Part shown: piece by piece, positions 36,001-48,415 of the stretch
How the letters are laid out: every line of letters starts with the position of its first letter
How positions within the stretch are numbered: the stretch's first letter is position 1
Origin: Liolophura sinensis
Lineage: Eukaryota > Mollusca > Polyplacophora > Chitonida > Chitonidae
NCBI RefSeq assembly: GCF_032854445.1
Contig: NW_027018195.1
Coordinates: forward strand, 1 to 59,492
DNA length: 59,492 nucleotides
Direction of reading: 5' to 3'
Position numbers and translations under genes: made by a program
Notes under the pieces: model-generated
Databases searched by the model: none
Told to the model about the DNA's origin: nothing
What the model saw: the letters and a program-made list of their open reading frames with translations, nothing else

Positions 36001-38511
36001 AGTAAGAGCCGTTGCTGGGCACGTGACTATGACATCAATGATCATTCAATTGTCGCTACAGCCAAAAGTATTGGTCGGAGAGCAACGCGGTTTGCACCAT
36101 TCGATTTCTCGTGACAAAATACGTCGGATTAGCCTCTTACCAGCAGCACTGGAACAGTTTTTCCACTTTTGCATTTTTGCCTGGTCTTTTTGTTAATTGA
36201 AATCGGATACACTGTACTATGCACAATCGCGACTGGTCGTTACTATATTCAACTTTTAACTATACGTTTTGTGCCCTTCGGTAGCCCAGAAGACGTCAAA
36301 TCTTTGGGCTAAGCCCATTTAACTCATCCAGCAATTGTCTTACTTTTAAGTCCAAGACAATCTCAATGTCTTTATCTACGTGTAGAAAAACCACACCATT
36401 CGTACATAAAAAACACAATGTACTAGATACAGTCTGCTGTAAAAAGTACAACTGATCACTGACGCACATCAATAAGGTTCGAAAAGATGCGGAAATGGCC
36501 CAGGCATCGGCAGCTGTTTAAAAAATTGCAAATTTCCCTGGTTTCCATGGAGTAAGAGCCGTTGCTGGGCACGTGACTATGACATCAATGATCATTCAAT
36601 TGTCGCTACAGCCAAAAGTATTGGTCGGAGAGCAACGCGGTTTGCACCATTCAATTTCTCGTCACAAAATACGTCGGATTAGCCTCTTACCAGCAGCACT
36701 GGAACAGTTTTTCCACTTTTGCATTTTTGCCTGGTCTTTTTGTTAATTGAAATCGGATACACTGTACTATGCACAATCGCGACTGGTCGTTACTATATTC
36801 AACTTTTAACTATAAGCTATGTGCCCTTCGGTAGCCCAGAAGACGTCAAATCTTTGGGCTAATCCCATTTAACTCACTCAGCATATGTCTTACTTCTAAG
36901 TCCAAGACAATCTCAATGTCTTTATCTACGTGTAGAAAAACCACACCATTCGTACACAAAAAACACAATGTACTAGATACAGTCTGCTGTAAAAAGTACA
37001 ACTGATCACTGAACCACATCTATAAGGTTCTAATAGATGCGGAATTGGGCCAGGCATCGGCAGCTGTTTAAAAAATTGCAAATTTCCCTGGTTTCCATGG
37101 AGTAAGAGCCGTTGCTGGGCACGTGACTATGACATCAATGATTATTCAATTGTCGCTACAGCCAAAAGTATTGGTCGGAGAGCAACGCGGTTTGCACCAT
37201 TCGATTTCTCGTGACAAAATACGTCGGATTAGCCTCTTACCAGTAGCACTGGAACAGTTTTTCCACTTTTGCATTTTTGCCTGGTCTTTTTGTTAATTGA
37301 AATCGGATACACTCTACTATGTACAATCGCGACTGGTCATTATTATATTCAACTTTTGACTATATGTTATGTGCCCTTCGGTAGCCCAGAAGACGTCAAA
37401 TCTTTGGGCTAAGCCCATTTAACTCATCCAGCAATTGTCTTACTTTTAAGTCCAAGACAATCTCAAAGTCTTTATCTACGTGTAGAAAAACCACACCATT
37501 TGTACATAAAAAACACAAGGTACTAGATACAGTCTGCTGTAAAAAGTACAACTGATCACTGACGCACATCAATAAGGTTCTAAAAGATGCGGAAATGGCC
37601 CAGGCATCGGCAGCTGTTTAAAAAATTGCAAATTTCCCTGGTTTCCATGGAGTAAGAGCCGTTGCTGGGCACGTGACTATGACATCAATGATCATTCAAT
37701 TGTCGCTACAGCCAAAAGTATTGGTCGGAGAGCAACGCGGTTTGCACCATTCGATTTCTCGTGACAAAATACGTCGGATTAGCCTCTTACCAGCAGCACT
37801 GGAACGGCTTTTCCACTTTTGCATTTTTGCCTGGTCTTTTTGTTAATTTGAAATCGGATACAATCTACTATGTACAATCGCGAATGGTCATTACTATATT
37901 CAACTTTTGACTGTAAGTTATGTGCCCTTCTGTAGCCCAGAAGACGTCAAATCTTTGGGCTAAGCCCATTTAACTCACCCAGCAATTGTCTTACTTCTAA
38001 GTCCAAGACAATCTCAATGTCTTTATCTACGTGTAGAAAAACCACACCATTTGTACATAAAAAACACAATGTACTAGATACAGTCTGCTGTAAAAAGTAC
38101 AACTGATCACTGACGCACATCAATAAGGTTCTAAAAGATGCGGAATTGGCCCAGGCATCGGCAGCTGTTTAAAAAATTGCAAATTTCCCTGGTTTCCATG
38201 GAGTAAGAGCCGTTGCTGGGCACGTGACTATGACATCAATGATCATTCAATTGTCGCTACAGCCAAAAGTATTGGTCGGAGAGCAACGCGGTTTGCACCA
38301 TTCGATTTCTCGTGACAAAATACGTCGGATTAGCCTCTTACCAGCAGCACTGGAAGAGTTTTTCCACTTTTGCATTTTTGTTTGGTCTTTTTGTTAATTG
38401 AAATCGGATACACTGTACTATGCACCATCGCGACTGGTCGTTACTATATTCAACTTTTAACTATACGTTATGTGCCCTTCTGTAGCCCAGAAGACGTCAA
38501 ATCTTTGGGCT
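33013..38511. repeat. Segmental duplication, copy 2 (monomers 61-70)
   Basis: This is the downstream paralogue of 23664-27512 (monomers 33013-36861, with 34112 inserted) and of 31361-32462. The last two monomers (37411, 37962) match 31361 and 31912 at exactly 6050 bp, sharing GGAACGGCTTTTCC and GGAAGAGTTTTTCC and ending in GGGCTTAGCCC. Relative to copy 1 it lacks the tetramer duplication region. The chimeric monomer 36861 joins a 26962-like head directly to a 27513-like tail, and the next monomer is already 31361-like. A duplication of many monomers, followed by or combined with loss of about seven, would explain this. Confidence 0.8.
36861..37410. repeat. Chimeric monomer at a deletion joint
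   Basis: The head is that of 26962/29162 (AATCCCATTT, CACTCAGCATATG, CACAAAAAAC). From the core on it follows 27513/29713: GATTATTCAATTG, CCAGTAGCAC, ACTCTACTATG and a C tail with GACTATATG. The switch point lies between CACAAAAAAC (about 36955) and GATTATT (37140). The neighbours on its two sides match monomers far apart in copy 1 of the segmental duplication, so this looks like the breakpoint of an unequal exchange. Confidence 0.8.
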
Positions 38512-41500
38512 TAGCCCATTTAACTCATCCAGCAATTGTCTTACTTTTAAGTCCAAGACAATCTCAATGTCTTTATCTACGTGTAGAAAAACCACACCAT
38601 TCGTACATAAAAAACACAAGGTACTAGATACAGTCTGCTGTAAAAAGTACAACTGATCACTGACGCACATCAATAAGGTTCTAAAAGATGCGGAAATGGC
38701 CCAGGCATCGGCAGCTGTTTAAAAAATTGCAAATTTCCCTGGTTTCCATGGAGTAAGAGCCGTTGCTGGGCACGTGACTATGACATCAATGATCATTCAA
38801 TTGTCGCTACAGCCAAAAGTATTGGTCGGAGAGCAACGCGGTTTGCACCATTCGATTTCTCGTCACAAAATACGTCGGATTAGCCTCTTACCAGCAGCAC
38901 TGGAACAGTTTTTCCACTTTTGCATTTTTGCCTGGTCTTTTTGTTAATTTGAAATCGGATACAATCTACTATGTACAATCGCGACTGGTCATTACTATAT
39001 TCAACTTTTAACTATAAGTTATGTGCCCTTCTGTAGCCCAGAAGACGTCAAATCTTTGGGCTAAGCCCATTTAACTCACCCAGCAATTGTCTTACTTTTA
39101 AGTCGAAGACAATCTCAATGTCTTTATCTACGTGTAGAAAAACCACACCATTCGTACATAAAAAACACAATGTACTAGATACAGTCTGCTGTAAAAAGTA
39201 CAACTGATCACTGAACCACATCAATAAGGTTCTAAAAGATGCGGAATTGGCCCAGGCATCGGCAGCTGTTTAAAAAATTGCAAATTTCCCTGGTTTCCAT
39301 GGAGTAAGAGCCGTTGCTGGGCACGTGACTATGACATCAATGATCATTCAATTGTCGCTACAGCCAAAAGTATTGGTCGGAGAGCAACGCGGTTTGCACC
39401 ATTCGATTTCTCGTCACAAAATACGTCGGATTAGCCTCTTACCAGCAGCACTGGAACAGTTTTTCCACTTTTGCATTTTTGCCTGGTCTTTTTGTTAATT
39501 GAAATCGGATACACTGTACTATGCACAATCGCGACTGGTCGTTACTATATTCAACTTTTAACTATACGTTATGTGCCCTTCGGTAGCCCAGAAGACGTCA
39601 AATCTTTGGGCTAAGCCCATTTAACTCATCCAGCAATTGTCTTACTTTTAAGTCCAAGACAATCTCAATGTCTTTATCTACGTGTAGAAAAACCACACCA
39701 TTCGTACATAAAAAACACAATGTACTAGATACAGTCTGCTGTAAAAAGTACAACTGATCACTGAACCACATCTATAAGGTTCTAATAGATGCGGAAATGG
39801 CCCAGGCATCGGCAGCTGTTTAGAAAATTGCAAATTTCCCTGGTTTCCATGGAGTAAGAGCCGTTGCTGGGCACGTGACTATGACATCAATGATCATTCA
39901 ATTGTCGCTACAGCCAAAAGTATTGGTCGGAGAGCAACGCGGTTTGCACCATTCGATTTCTCGTCACAAAATACGTCGGATTAGCCTCTTACCAGCAGCA
40001 CTGGAACAGTTTTTCCACTTTTGCATTTTTGCCTGGTCTTTTTGTTAATTGAAATCGGATACACTGTACTATGCACAATCGCGACTGGTCGTTACTATAT
40101 TCAACTTTTAACTATACGTTATGTGCCCTTCGGTAGCCCAGAAGACGTCAAATCTTTGGGCTAAGCCCATTTAACTCATCCAGCAATTGTCTTACTTTTA
40201 AGTCCAAGACAATCTCAATGTCTTTATCTACGTGTAGAAAAACCACACCATTTGTACATAAAAAACACAAGGTACTAGATACAGTCTGCTGTAAAAAGTA
40301 CAACTGATCACTGAACCACATCTATAAGGTTCTAATAGATGCGGAATTGGGCCAGGCATCGGCAGCTGTTTAAAAAATTGCAAATTTCCCTGGTTTCCAT
40401 GGAGTAAGAGCCGTTGCTGGGCACGTGACTATGACATCAATGATCATTCAATTGTCGCTACAGCCAAAAGTATTGGTCGGAGAGCAACGCGGTTTGCACC
40501 ATTCGATTTCTCGTGACAAAATACGTCGGATTAGCCTCTTACCAGCAGCACTGGAACAGTTTTTCCACTTTTGCATTTTTGTTTGGTCTTTTTGTTAATT
40601 GAAATCGGATACACTGTACTATGCACAATCGCGACTGGTCGTTACTATATTCAACTTTTAACTATACGTTATGTGCCCTTCGGTAGCCCAGAAGACGTCA
40701 AATCTTTGGGCTAAGCCCATTTAACTCATCCAGCAATTGTCTTACTTTTAAGTCCAAGACAATCTCAATGTCTTTATCTACGTGTAGAAAAACCACACCA
40801 TTCGTACATAAAAAACACAAGGTACTAGATACAGTCTGCTGTAAAAAGTACAACTGATCACTGAACCACATCTATAAGGTTCTAATAGATGCGGAATTGG
40901 GCCAGGCATCGGCAACTGTTTAAAAAATTGCAAATTTCCCTGGTTTCCATTTAGTAAGAGCCGTTCCTGGGCACGTGACTATGACATCAATGATCATTCA
41001 ATTGTCGCTACAGCCAAAACTATTGGTCGGAGAGCAACGCGGTTTGCACCATTCGATTTCTCGTGACAAAATACGTCGGATTAGCCTCTTACCAGCAGCA
41101 CTGGAACAGTTTTTCCACTTTTGCATTTTTGCCTGGTCTTTTTGTTAATTTGAAATCGGATACAATCTACTATGTACAATCGCGACTGGTCATTACTATA
41201 TTCAACTTTTGACTATAAGTTATGTGCCCTTCTGTAGCCCAGAAGACGTCAAATCTTTGGGCTAAGCCCATTTAACTCACCCAGCAATTGTCTTACTTTT
41301 TGGTCCAAGACAATCTCAATGTCTTTATCTACGTGTAGAAAAACCACACCATTCGTACATAAAAAACACAATGTACTAGATACAGTCTGCTGTAAAAAGT
41401 ACAACTGATCACTGAACCACATCTATAAGGTTCTAATAGATGCGGAATTGGGCCAGGCATCGGCAGCTGTTAAAAAATTGCATATTTCCCTGGTTTCCAT

Positions 41501-44500
41501 GGAGTAAGAGCCGTTGCTGGGCACGTGACTATGACATCAATGATCATTCAATTGTCGCTACAGCCAAAAGTATTGGTCGGAGAGCAACGCGGTTTGCACC
41601 ATTCGATTTCTCGTCACAAAATACGTCGGATTAGCCTCTTACCAGCAGCACTGGAACAGTTTTTCCACTTTTGCATTTTTGCCTGGTGTTTTTGTTAATT
41701 GAAATCGGATACACTGTACTATTCACAATCGCGACTGGTCGTTACTATATTCAACTTTTAACTATACGTTATGTGCCCTTCGGTAGCCCAGAAGACGTCA
41801 AATCTTTGGGCTAAGCCCATTTAACTCATCCAGCAACTGTCTTACTTTTAAGTCCAAGACAATCTCAATGTCTTTATCTACGTGTAGAAAAACCACACCA
41901 TTTGTACATAAAAAACACAATGTACTAGATACAGTCTGCTGTAAAAAGTACAACTGATCACTGACGCACATCAATAAGGTTCTAAAAGATGCGGAAATGG
42001 CCCAGGCATCGGCAGCTGTTTAAAAAATTGCAAATTTCCCTGGTTTCCATGGAGTAAGAGCCGTTGCTGGGCACGTGACTATGACATCAATGATCATTCA
42101 ATTGTCGCTACAGCCAAAAGTATTGGTCGGAGAGCAACGCGGTTTGCACCATTCGATTTCTCGTCACAAAATACGTCGGATTAGCCTCTTACCAGCAGCA
42201 CTGGAACAGTTTTTCCACTTTTGCATTTTTGCCTGGTCTTTTTGTTAATTTGAAATCGGATACAATCTACTATGTACAATCGCGACTGGTCATTACTATA
42301 TTCAACTTTTGACTATAAGTTATGTGCCCTTCTGTAGCCCAGAAGACGTCAAATCTTTGGGCTAAGCCCATTTAACTCACCCAGCAATTGTCTTACTTTT
42401 AAGTCCAAGACAATCTCAATGTCTTTATCTACGTGTAGAAAAACCACACCATTCGTACATAAAAAACACAATGTACTAGATACAGTCTGCTGTAAAAAGT
42501 ACAACTGATCACTGACGCACATCAATAAGGTTCTAAAAGATGCGGAAATGGCCCAGGCATCGGCAGCTGTTTAAAAAATTGCAAATTTCCCTGGTTTCCA
42601 TAGAGTAAGAGCCGTTGCTGGGCACGTGACTATGACATCAATGATCTTTCAATTGTCGCTACAGCCAAAAGTATTGGTCGGAGAGCAACGCGGTTTGCAC
42701 CATTCGATTTCTCGTGACAAAATACGTCGGATTAGTCTCTTACCAGCAGCACTGGAACAGTTTTTCCACTTTTGCATTTTGCCTGGTCTTTTTGTTAATT
42801 GAAATCGGATACACTGTACTATGCACAATCGCGACTGGTCGTTACTATATTCAACTTTTAACTATACGTTATGTGCCCTTCGGTAGCCCAGAAGACGTCA
42901 AATCTTTGGGCTAAGCCCATTTAACTCATTCAGCAATTGTCTTACTTTTAAGTCCAAGACAATCTCAATGTCTTTATCTACGTGTAGAAAAACCACACCA
43001 TTCGTACATAAAAAACACAATGTACTAGATACAGTCTGCTGTAAAAAGTACAACTGATCACTGAACCACATCTATAAGGTTCTAATAGATGCGGAATTGG
43101 GCCAGGCATCGGCAGCTGTTTAAAAAATTGCAAATTTCCCTGGTTTCCATGGAGTAAGAGCCGTTGCTGGGCACGTGACTATGACATCAATGATCATTCA
43201 ATTGTCGCTACAGCCAAAACTATTGGTCGGAGAGCAACGCGGTTTGCACCATTCGATTTCTCGTGACAAAATACGTCGGATTAGCCTCTTACCAGCAGCA
43301 CTGGAACAGTTTTTCCACTTTTGCATTTTTGCCTGGTCTTTTTGTTAATTTGAAATCGGATACAATCTACTATGTACAATCGCGACTGGTCATTACTATA
43401 TTCAACTTTTGACTATAAGTTATGTGCCCTTCTGTAGCCCAGAAGACGTCAAATCTTTGGGCTAAGCCCATTTAACTCACCCAGCAATTGTCTTACTTTT
43501 AAGTCCAAGACAATCTCAATGTCTTTATCTACGTGTAGAAAAACCACACCATTCGTACATAAAAAACACAATGTACTAGATACAGTCTGCTGTAAAAAGT
43601 ACAACTGATCACTGAACCACATCTAAAAGGTTCTAATAGATGCGGAATTGGGCCAGGCATCGGCAGCTGTTAAAAAATTGCATATTTCCCTGGTTTCCAT
43701 GGAGTAAGAGCCGTTGTTGGGCACGTGACTATGACATCAATGATCATTCAATTGTGGCTACAGCCAAAAGTATTGGTCGGAGAGCAACGCGGTTTGCACC
43801 ATTCGATTTCTCGTCACAATATACGTCGGATTAGCCTCTTACCAGTAGCACTGGAACAGTTTTTTCCACTTTTGCATTTTTGCCTGGTCTTTTTGTTAAT
43901 TGAAATCGGCTACACTGTACTATGTACAATCGCGACTGGTCATTATTATATTCAACTTTTGACTATAAGTTATGTGCCCTTCGGTAGCCCAGAAGACGTC
44001 AAATCTTTGGGCTAAACCCATTAAACTCACCCAGCAATTGTCTTACTTCTAAGTCCAAGGCAATCTCAATGTCTTTATCTACGTGTAGAAAAACCACACC
44101 ATTTGTACATAAAAAACACAATGTACTAGATACAGTCTGCTGTAAAAAGTACAACTGATCACTGAACCACATCTATAAGGTTCTAATAGATGCGGAATTG
44201 GGCCAGGCATCGGCAGCTGTTTAAAAAATTGCAAATTTCCCTGGTTTCCATGGAGTAAGAGCCGTTGCTGGGCACGTGACTATGACATCAATGATCATTC
44301 AATTGTCGCTACAGCCAAAACTATTGGTCGGAGAGCAACGCGGTTTGCACCATTCGATTTCTCGTGACAAAATACGTCGGATTAGCCTCTTACCAGCAGC
44401 ACTGGAACAGTTTTTCCACTTTTGCATTTTTGCCTGGTCTTTTTGTTAATTTGAAATCGGATACAATCTACTATGTACAATCGCGACTGGTCATTACTAT

Positions 44501-46765
44501 ATTCAACTTTTGACTATAAGTTATGTGCCCTTCTGTAGCCCAGAAGACGTCAAATCTTTGGGCTAAGCCCATTTAACTCACCCAGCAATTGTCTTACTTT
44601 TAAGTCCAAGACAATCTCAATGTCTTTATCTACGTGTAGAAAAACCACACCATTCGTACATAAAAAACACAATGTACTAGATACAGTCTGCTGTAAAAAG
44701 TACAACTGATCACTGAACCACATCTATAAGGTTCTAATAGATGCGGAATTGGGCCAGGCATCGGCAGCTGTTAAAAAATTGCATATTTCCCTGGTTTCCA
44801 TGGAGTAAGAGCCGTTGCTGGGCACGTGACTATGACATCAATGATTATTCAATTGTCGCTACAGCCAAAAGTATTGGTCGGAGAGCAACGCGGTTTGCAC
44901 CATTCGATTTCTCGTGACAAAATACGTCGGATTAGCCTCTTTCCAGCAGCACTGGAACAGTTTTTCCACTTTTGCATTTTTGCCTGGTCTTTTTGTTAAT
45001 TGAAATCGGCTACACTGTACTATGTACAATCGCGACTGGTCATTATTATATTCAACTTTTGACTATAAGTTATGTGCCCTTCGGTAGCCCAGAAGACGTC
45101 AAATCTTTGGGCTAAACCCATTAAACTCACCCAGCAATTGTCTTACTTCTAAGTCCAAGACAATCTCAATGTCTTTATCTACGTGTAGAAAAACCACACC
45201 ATTTGTACATAAAAAACACAATGTACTAGATACAGTCTGCTGTAAAAAGTACAACTGATCACTGACGCACATCAATAAGGTTCTAAAAGATGCGGAAATG
45301 GCCCAGGCATCGGCAGCTGTTTAAAAAATTGCAAATTTCCCTGGTTTCCATGGAGTAAGAGCCGTTGCTGGGCACGTGACTATGACATCAATGATCATTC
45401 AATTGTCGCTACAGCCAAAAGTATTGGTCGGAGAGCAACGCGGTTTGCACCATTCGATTTCTCGTCACAAAATACGTCGGATTAGCCTCTTACCAGCAGC
45501 ACTGGAACAGTTTTTCCACTTTTGCATTTTTGCCTGGTCTTTTTGTTAATTGAAATCGGATACACTGTACTATGCACAATCGCGACTGGTCGTTACTATA
45601 TTCAACTTTTAACTATACGTTATGTGCCCTTCGGTAGCCCAGAAGACGTCAAATCTTTGGGCTAAGCCCATTTAACTCATTCAGCAATTGTCTTACTTTT
45701 AAGTCCAAGACAATCTCAATGTCTTTATCTACGTGTAGAAAAACCACACCATTCGTACATAAAAAACACAATGTACTAGATACAGTCTGCTGTTAAAAGT
45801 ACAACTGATCACTGAACCACATCTATAAGGTTCTAATAGATGCGGAATTGGGCCAGGCATCGGCAGCTGTTTAAAAAATTGCAAATTTCCCTGGTTTCCA
45901 TAGAGTAAGAGCCGTTGCTGGGCACGTGACTATGACATCAATGATCATTCAATTGTCGCTACAGCCAAAACTATTGGTCGGAGAGCAACGCGGTTTGCAC
46001 CATTCGATTTCTCGTGACAAAATACGTCGGATTAGCCTCTTACCAGCAGCACTGGAACAGTTTTTCCACTTTTGCATTTTTGCCTGGTCTTTTTGTTAAT
46101 TTGAAATCGGATACAATCTACTATGTACAATCGCGACTGGTCATTACTATATTTAACTTTTGACTATAAGTTATGTGCCCTTCTGTAGCCCAGAAGACGT
46201 CAAATCTTTGGGCTAAGCTCATTTAACTCACCCAGCAATTGTCTTACTTTTAAGTCCAAGACAATCTCAATGTCTTTATCTACGTGTAGAAAAACCACAC
46301 CATTCGTACATAAAAAACACAATGTACTAGATACAGTCTGCTGTAAAAAGTACAACTGATCACTGAACCACATCTATAAGGTTCTAATAGATGCGGAATT
46401 GGGCCAGGCATCGGCAGCTGTTTAAAAAATTGCAAATTTCCCTGGTTTCCATGGAGTAAGAGCCGTTGCTGGGCACGTGACTATGACATCAATGATCATT
46501 CAATTGTCGCTACAGCCAAAACTATTGGTCGGAGAGCAACGCGGTTTGCACCATTCGATTTCTCGTGACAAAATACGTCGGATTAGCCTCTTACCAGCAG
46601 CACTGGAACAGTTTTTCCACTTTTGCATTTTTGCCTGGTCTTTTTGTTAATTTGAAATCGGATACAATCTACTATGTACAATCGCGACTGGTCATTACTA
46701 TATTCAACTTTTGACTATAAGTTATGTGCCCTTCTGTAGCCCAGAAGACGTCAAATCTTTGGGCT
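38512..46765. repeat. Array block IV: monomers 71-85, transitional
   Basis: Starts with tail: 38512 B, 39063 A, 39613 A, 40163 A, 40713 B, 41264 A, 41813 B, 42364 A, 42913 B, 43464 C, 44014 B, 44565 C, 45114 A, 45664 B, 46215 B. The allele GCCAAAACTATTGG (for GCCAAAAGTATTGG) first appears at 41019 and then recurs at 43219, 44320, 45968 and 46518; it continues into block V. Between 42913 and 45113 two B-tail monomers with this allele alternate with two C-tail monomers carrying TTAAAAAATTGCATATT, a short dimeric pattern. CATTCAGCAATTG heads occur only at 42913 and 45664. The block looks like the sequence pool from which the pentamer of block V was drawn. Confidence 0.75.
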
Positions 46766-48415
46766 AAGCCCATTTAACTCACCCAGCAATTGTCTTACTT
46801 TTAAGTCCAAGACAATCTCAATGTCTTTATCTACGTGTAAAAAAAACCACACCATTCGTACATAAAAAACACAATGTACTAGATACAGTCTGCTGTAAAA
46901 AGTACAACTGATCACTGAACCACATCTATAAGGTTCTAATAGATGCGGAATTGGGCCAGGCATCGGCAGCTGTTAAAAAATTGCATATTTCCCTGGTTTC
47001 CATGGAGTAAGAGCCGTTGCTGGGCACATGACTATGACATCAATGATCATTCAATTGTCGCTACAGCCAAAAGTATTGGTCGGAGAGCAACGCGGTTTGC
47101 ACCATTCGATTTCTCGTGACAAAATACGTCGGATTAGCCTCTTCCCAGTAGCACTGGAACAGTTTTTCCACTTTTGCATTTTTGCCTGGTCTTTCTGTTA
47201 ATTGAAATCTGTTACACTGTACTATGTACAATCGCGACTGGTCATTATTATATTCAACTTTTGACTATAAGTTATGTGCCCTTCGGTAGCCCAGAAGACG
47301 TCAAATCTTTGGGCTAAACCCATTAAACTCACCCAGCAATTGTCTTACTTCTAAGTCCAAGACAATCTCAATGTCTTTATCTACGTGTAGAAAATCCACA
47401 CCATTTGTACATAAAAAACACAAGGTACTAGATACAGTCTGCTGTAAAAAGTACAACTGATCACTCACCCACATAAATAAGATTCTAAAAGATGCGGAAT
47501 TGGCCCAGGCATCGGCAGCTGTTTAAAAAATTGCAAATTTCCCTGGTTTCCATGGAGTAAGAGCCGTTGCTGGGCACGTGACTATGACATCAATGATCAT
47601 TCAATTGTGGCTACAGCCAAAACTATTGGTCGGAGAGCAACGCGGTTTGCACCATTCGATTTCTCGTGACAAAATACGTCGGATTAGCCTCTTACCAGCA
47701 GCACAGGAACAGTTTTTCCACTTTTGCATTTTTGCCTGGTCTTTTTGTTAATTTGAAATCGGATACAATCTACTATGTACAATCGCGGCTGGTCATTACT
47801 ATATTCAACTTTTGACTATAAGTTATGTGCCCTTCTGTAGCCCAGAAGACGTCAAATCTTTGGGCTAAGCCCATTTAACTCACCCAGCAATTGTCTTACT
47901 TTTAAGTCCAAGACAATCTCAATGTCTTTATCTACGTGTAGAAAAACCACACCATTCGTACATAAAAAACACAATGTACTAGATACAGTCTGCTGTAAAA
48001 AGTACAACTGATCACTGAACCACATCTATAAGGTTCTAATAGATGCAGAATTGGGCCAGGCATCGGCAGCTGTTAAAAAATTGCATATTTCCCTGGTTTC
48101 CATGGAGTAAGAGCCGTTGCTGGGCACGTGACTATGACATCAATGATCATTCAATTGTGGCTACAGCCAAAAGTATTGGTCGGAGAGCAACGCGGTTTGC
48201 ACCATTCGATTTCTCGTGACAAAATACGTCGGATTAGCCTCTTTCCAGTAGCACTGGAACAGTTTTTCCACTTTTGCATTTTTGCCTGGTCTTTTTGTTA
48301 ATTGAAATCGGATACACTGTACTATGCACAATCGCGACTGGTCGTTACTATATTCAACTTTTAACTATACGATATGTGCCCTTCGGTAGCCCAGAAGACG
48401 TCAAATCTTTGGGCT
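46766..48415. repeat. Incomplete pentamer unit (E, F or F/G, H)
   Basis: Three monomers precede the regular pentamers. 46766 is type E (CACATGAC, CTTCCCAGTAG, TTTCTGTTAATTG, AATCTGTTACAC). 47316 starts as type F (AAACCCATTAAAC, GAAAATCCACACC, CACTCACCCACATAAATAAG) and ends with GCACAGGAAC and a B tail, a combination otherwise seen in the G monomer at 52816. 47867 is type H (GTGGCTAC, CTCTTTCCAGTAG, ACGATATGTG). There is no separate G monomer, so 47316 may be an F/G fusion produced by loss of one unit. The E-to-E distance to the next unit is 2200 bp instead of 2750. Confidence 0.75.

Larger units (their letters stand above)
24763..38511. repeat. Array block III: monomers 46-70, nested duplications
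   Basis: Starts with tail: 24763 C, 25312 A, 25862 A, 26412 A, 26962 B, 27513 C, 28062 A, 28612 A, 29162 B, 29713 C, 30261 A, 30811 A, 31361 B, 31912 A, 32463 B, 33013 A, 33563 A, 34112 B, 34662 C, 35211 A, 35761 A, 36311 A, 36861 C, 37411 B, 37962 A. Private variants tie distant monomers together, showing a four-monomer tandem duplication (26962-31360) and a large segmental duplication (23664-32462 related to 33013-38511). GATTATT in place of GATCATT is common here (24763, 25862, 27513, 29713, 34662, 36861). Confidence 0.85.
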
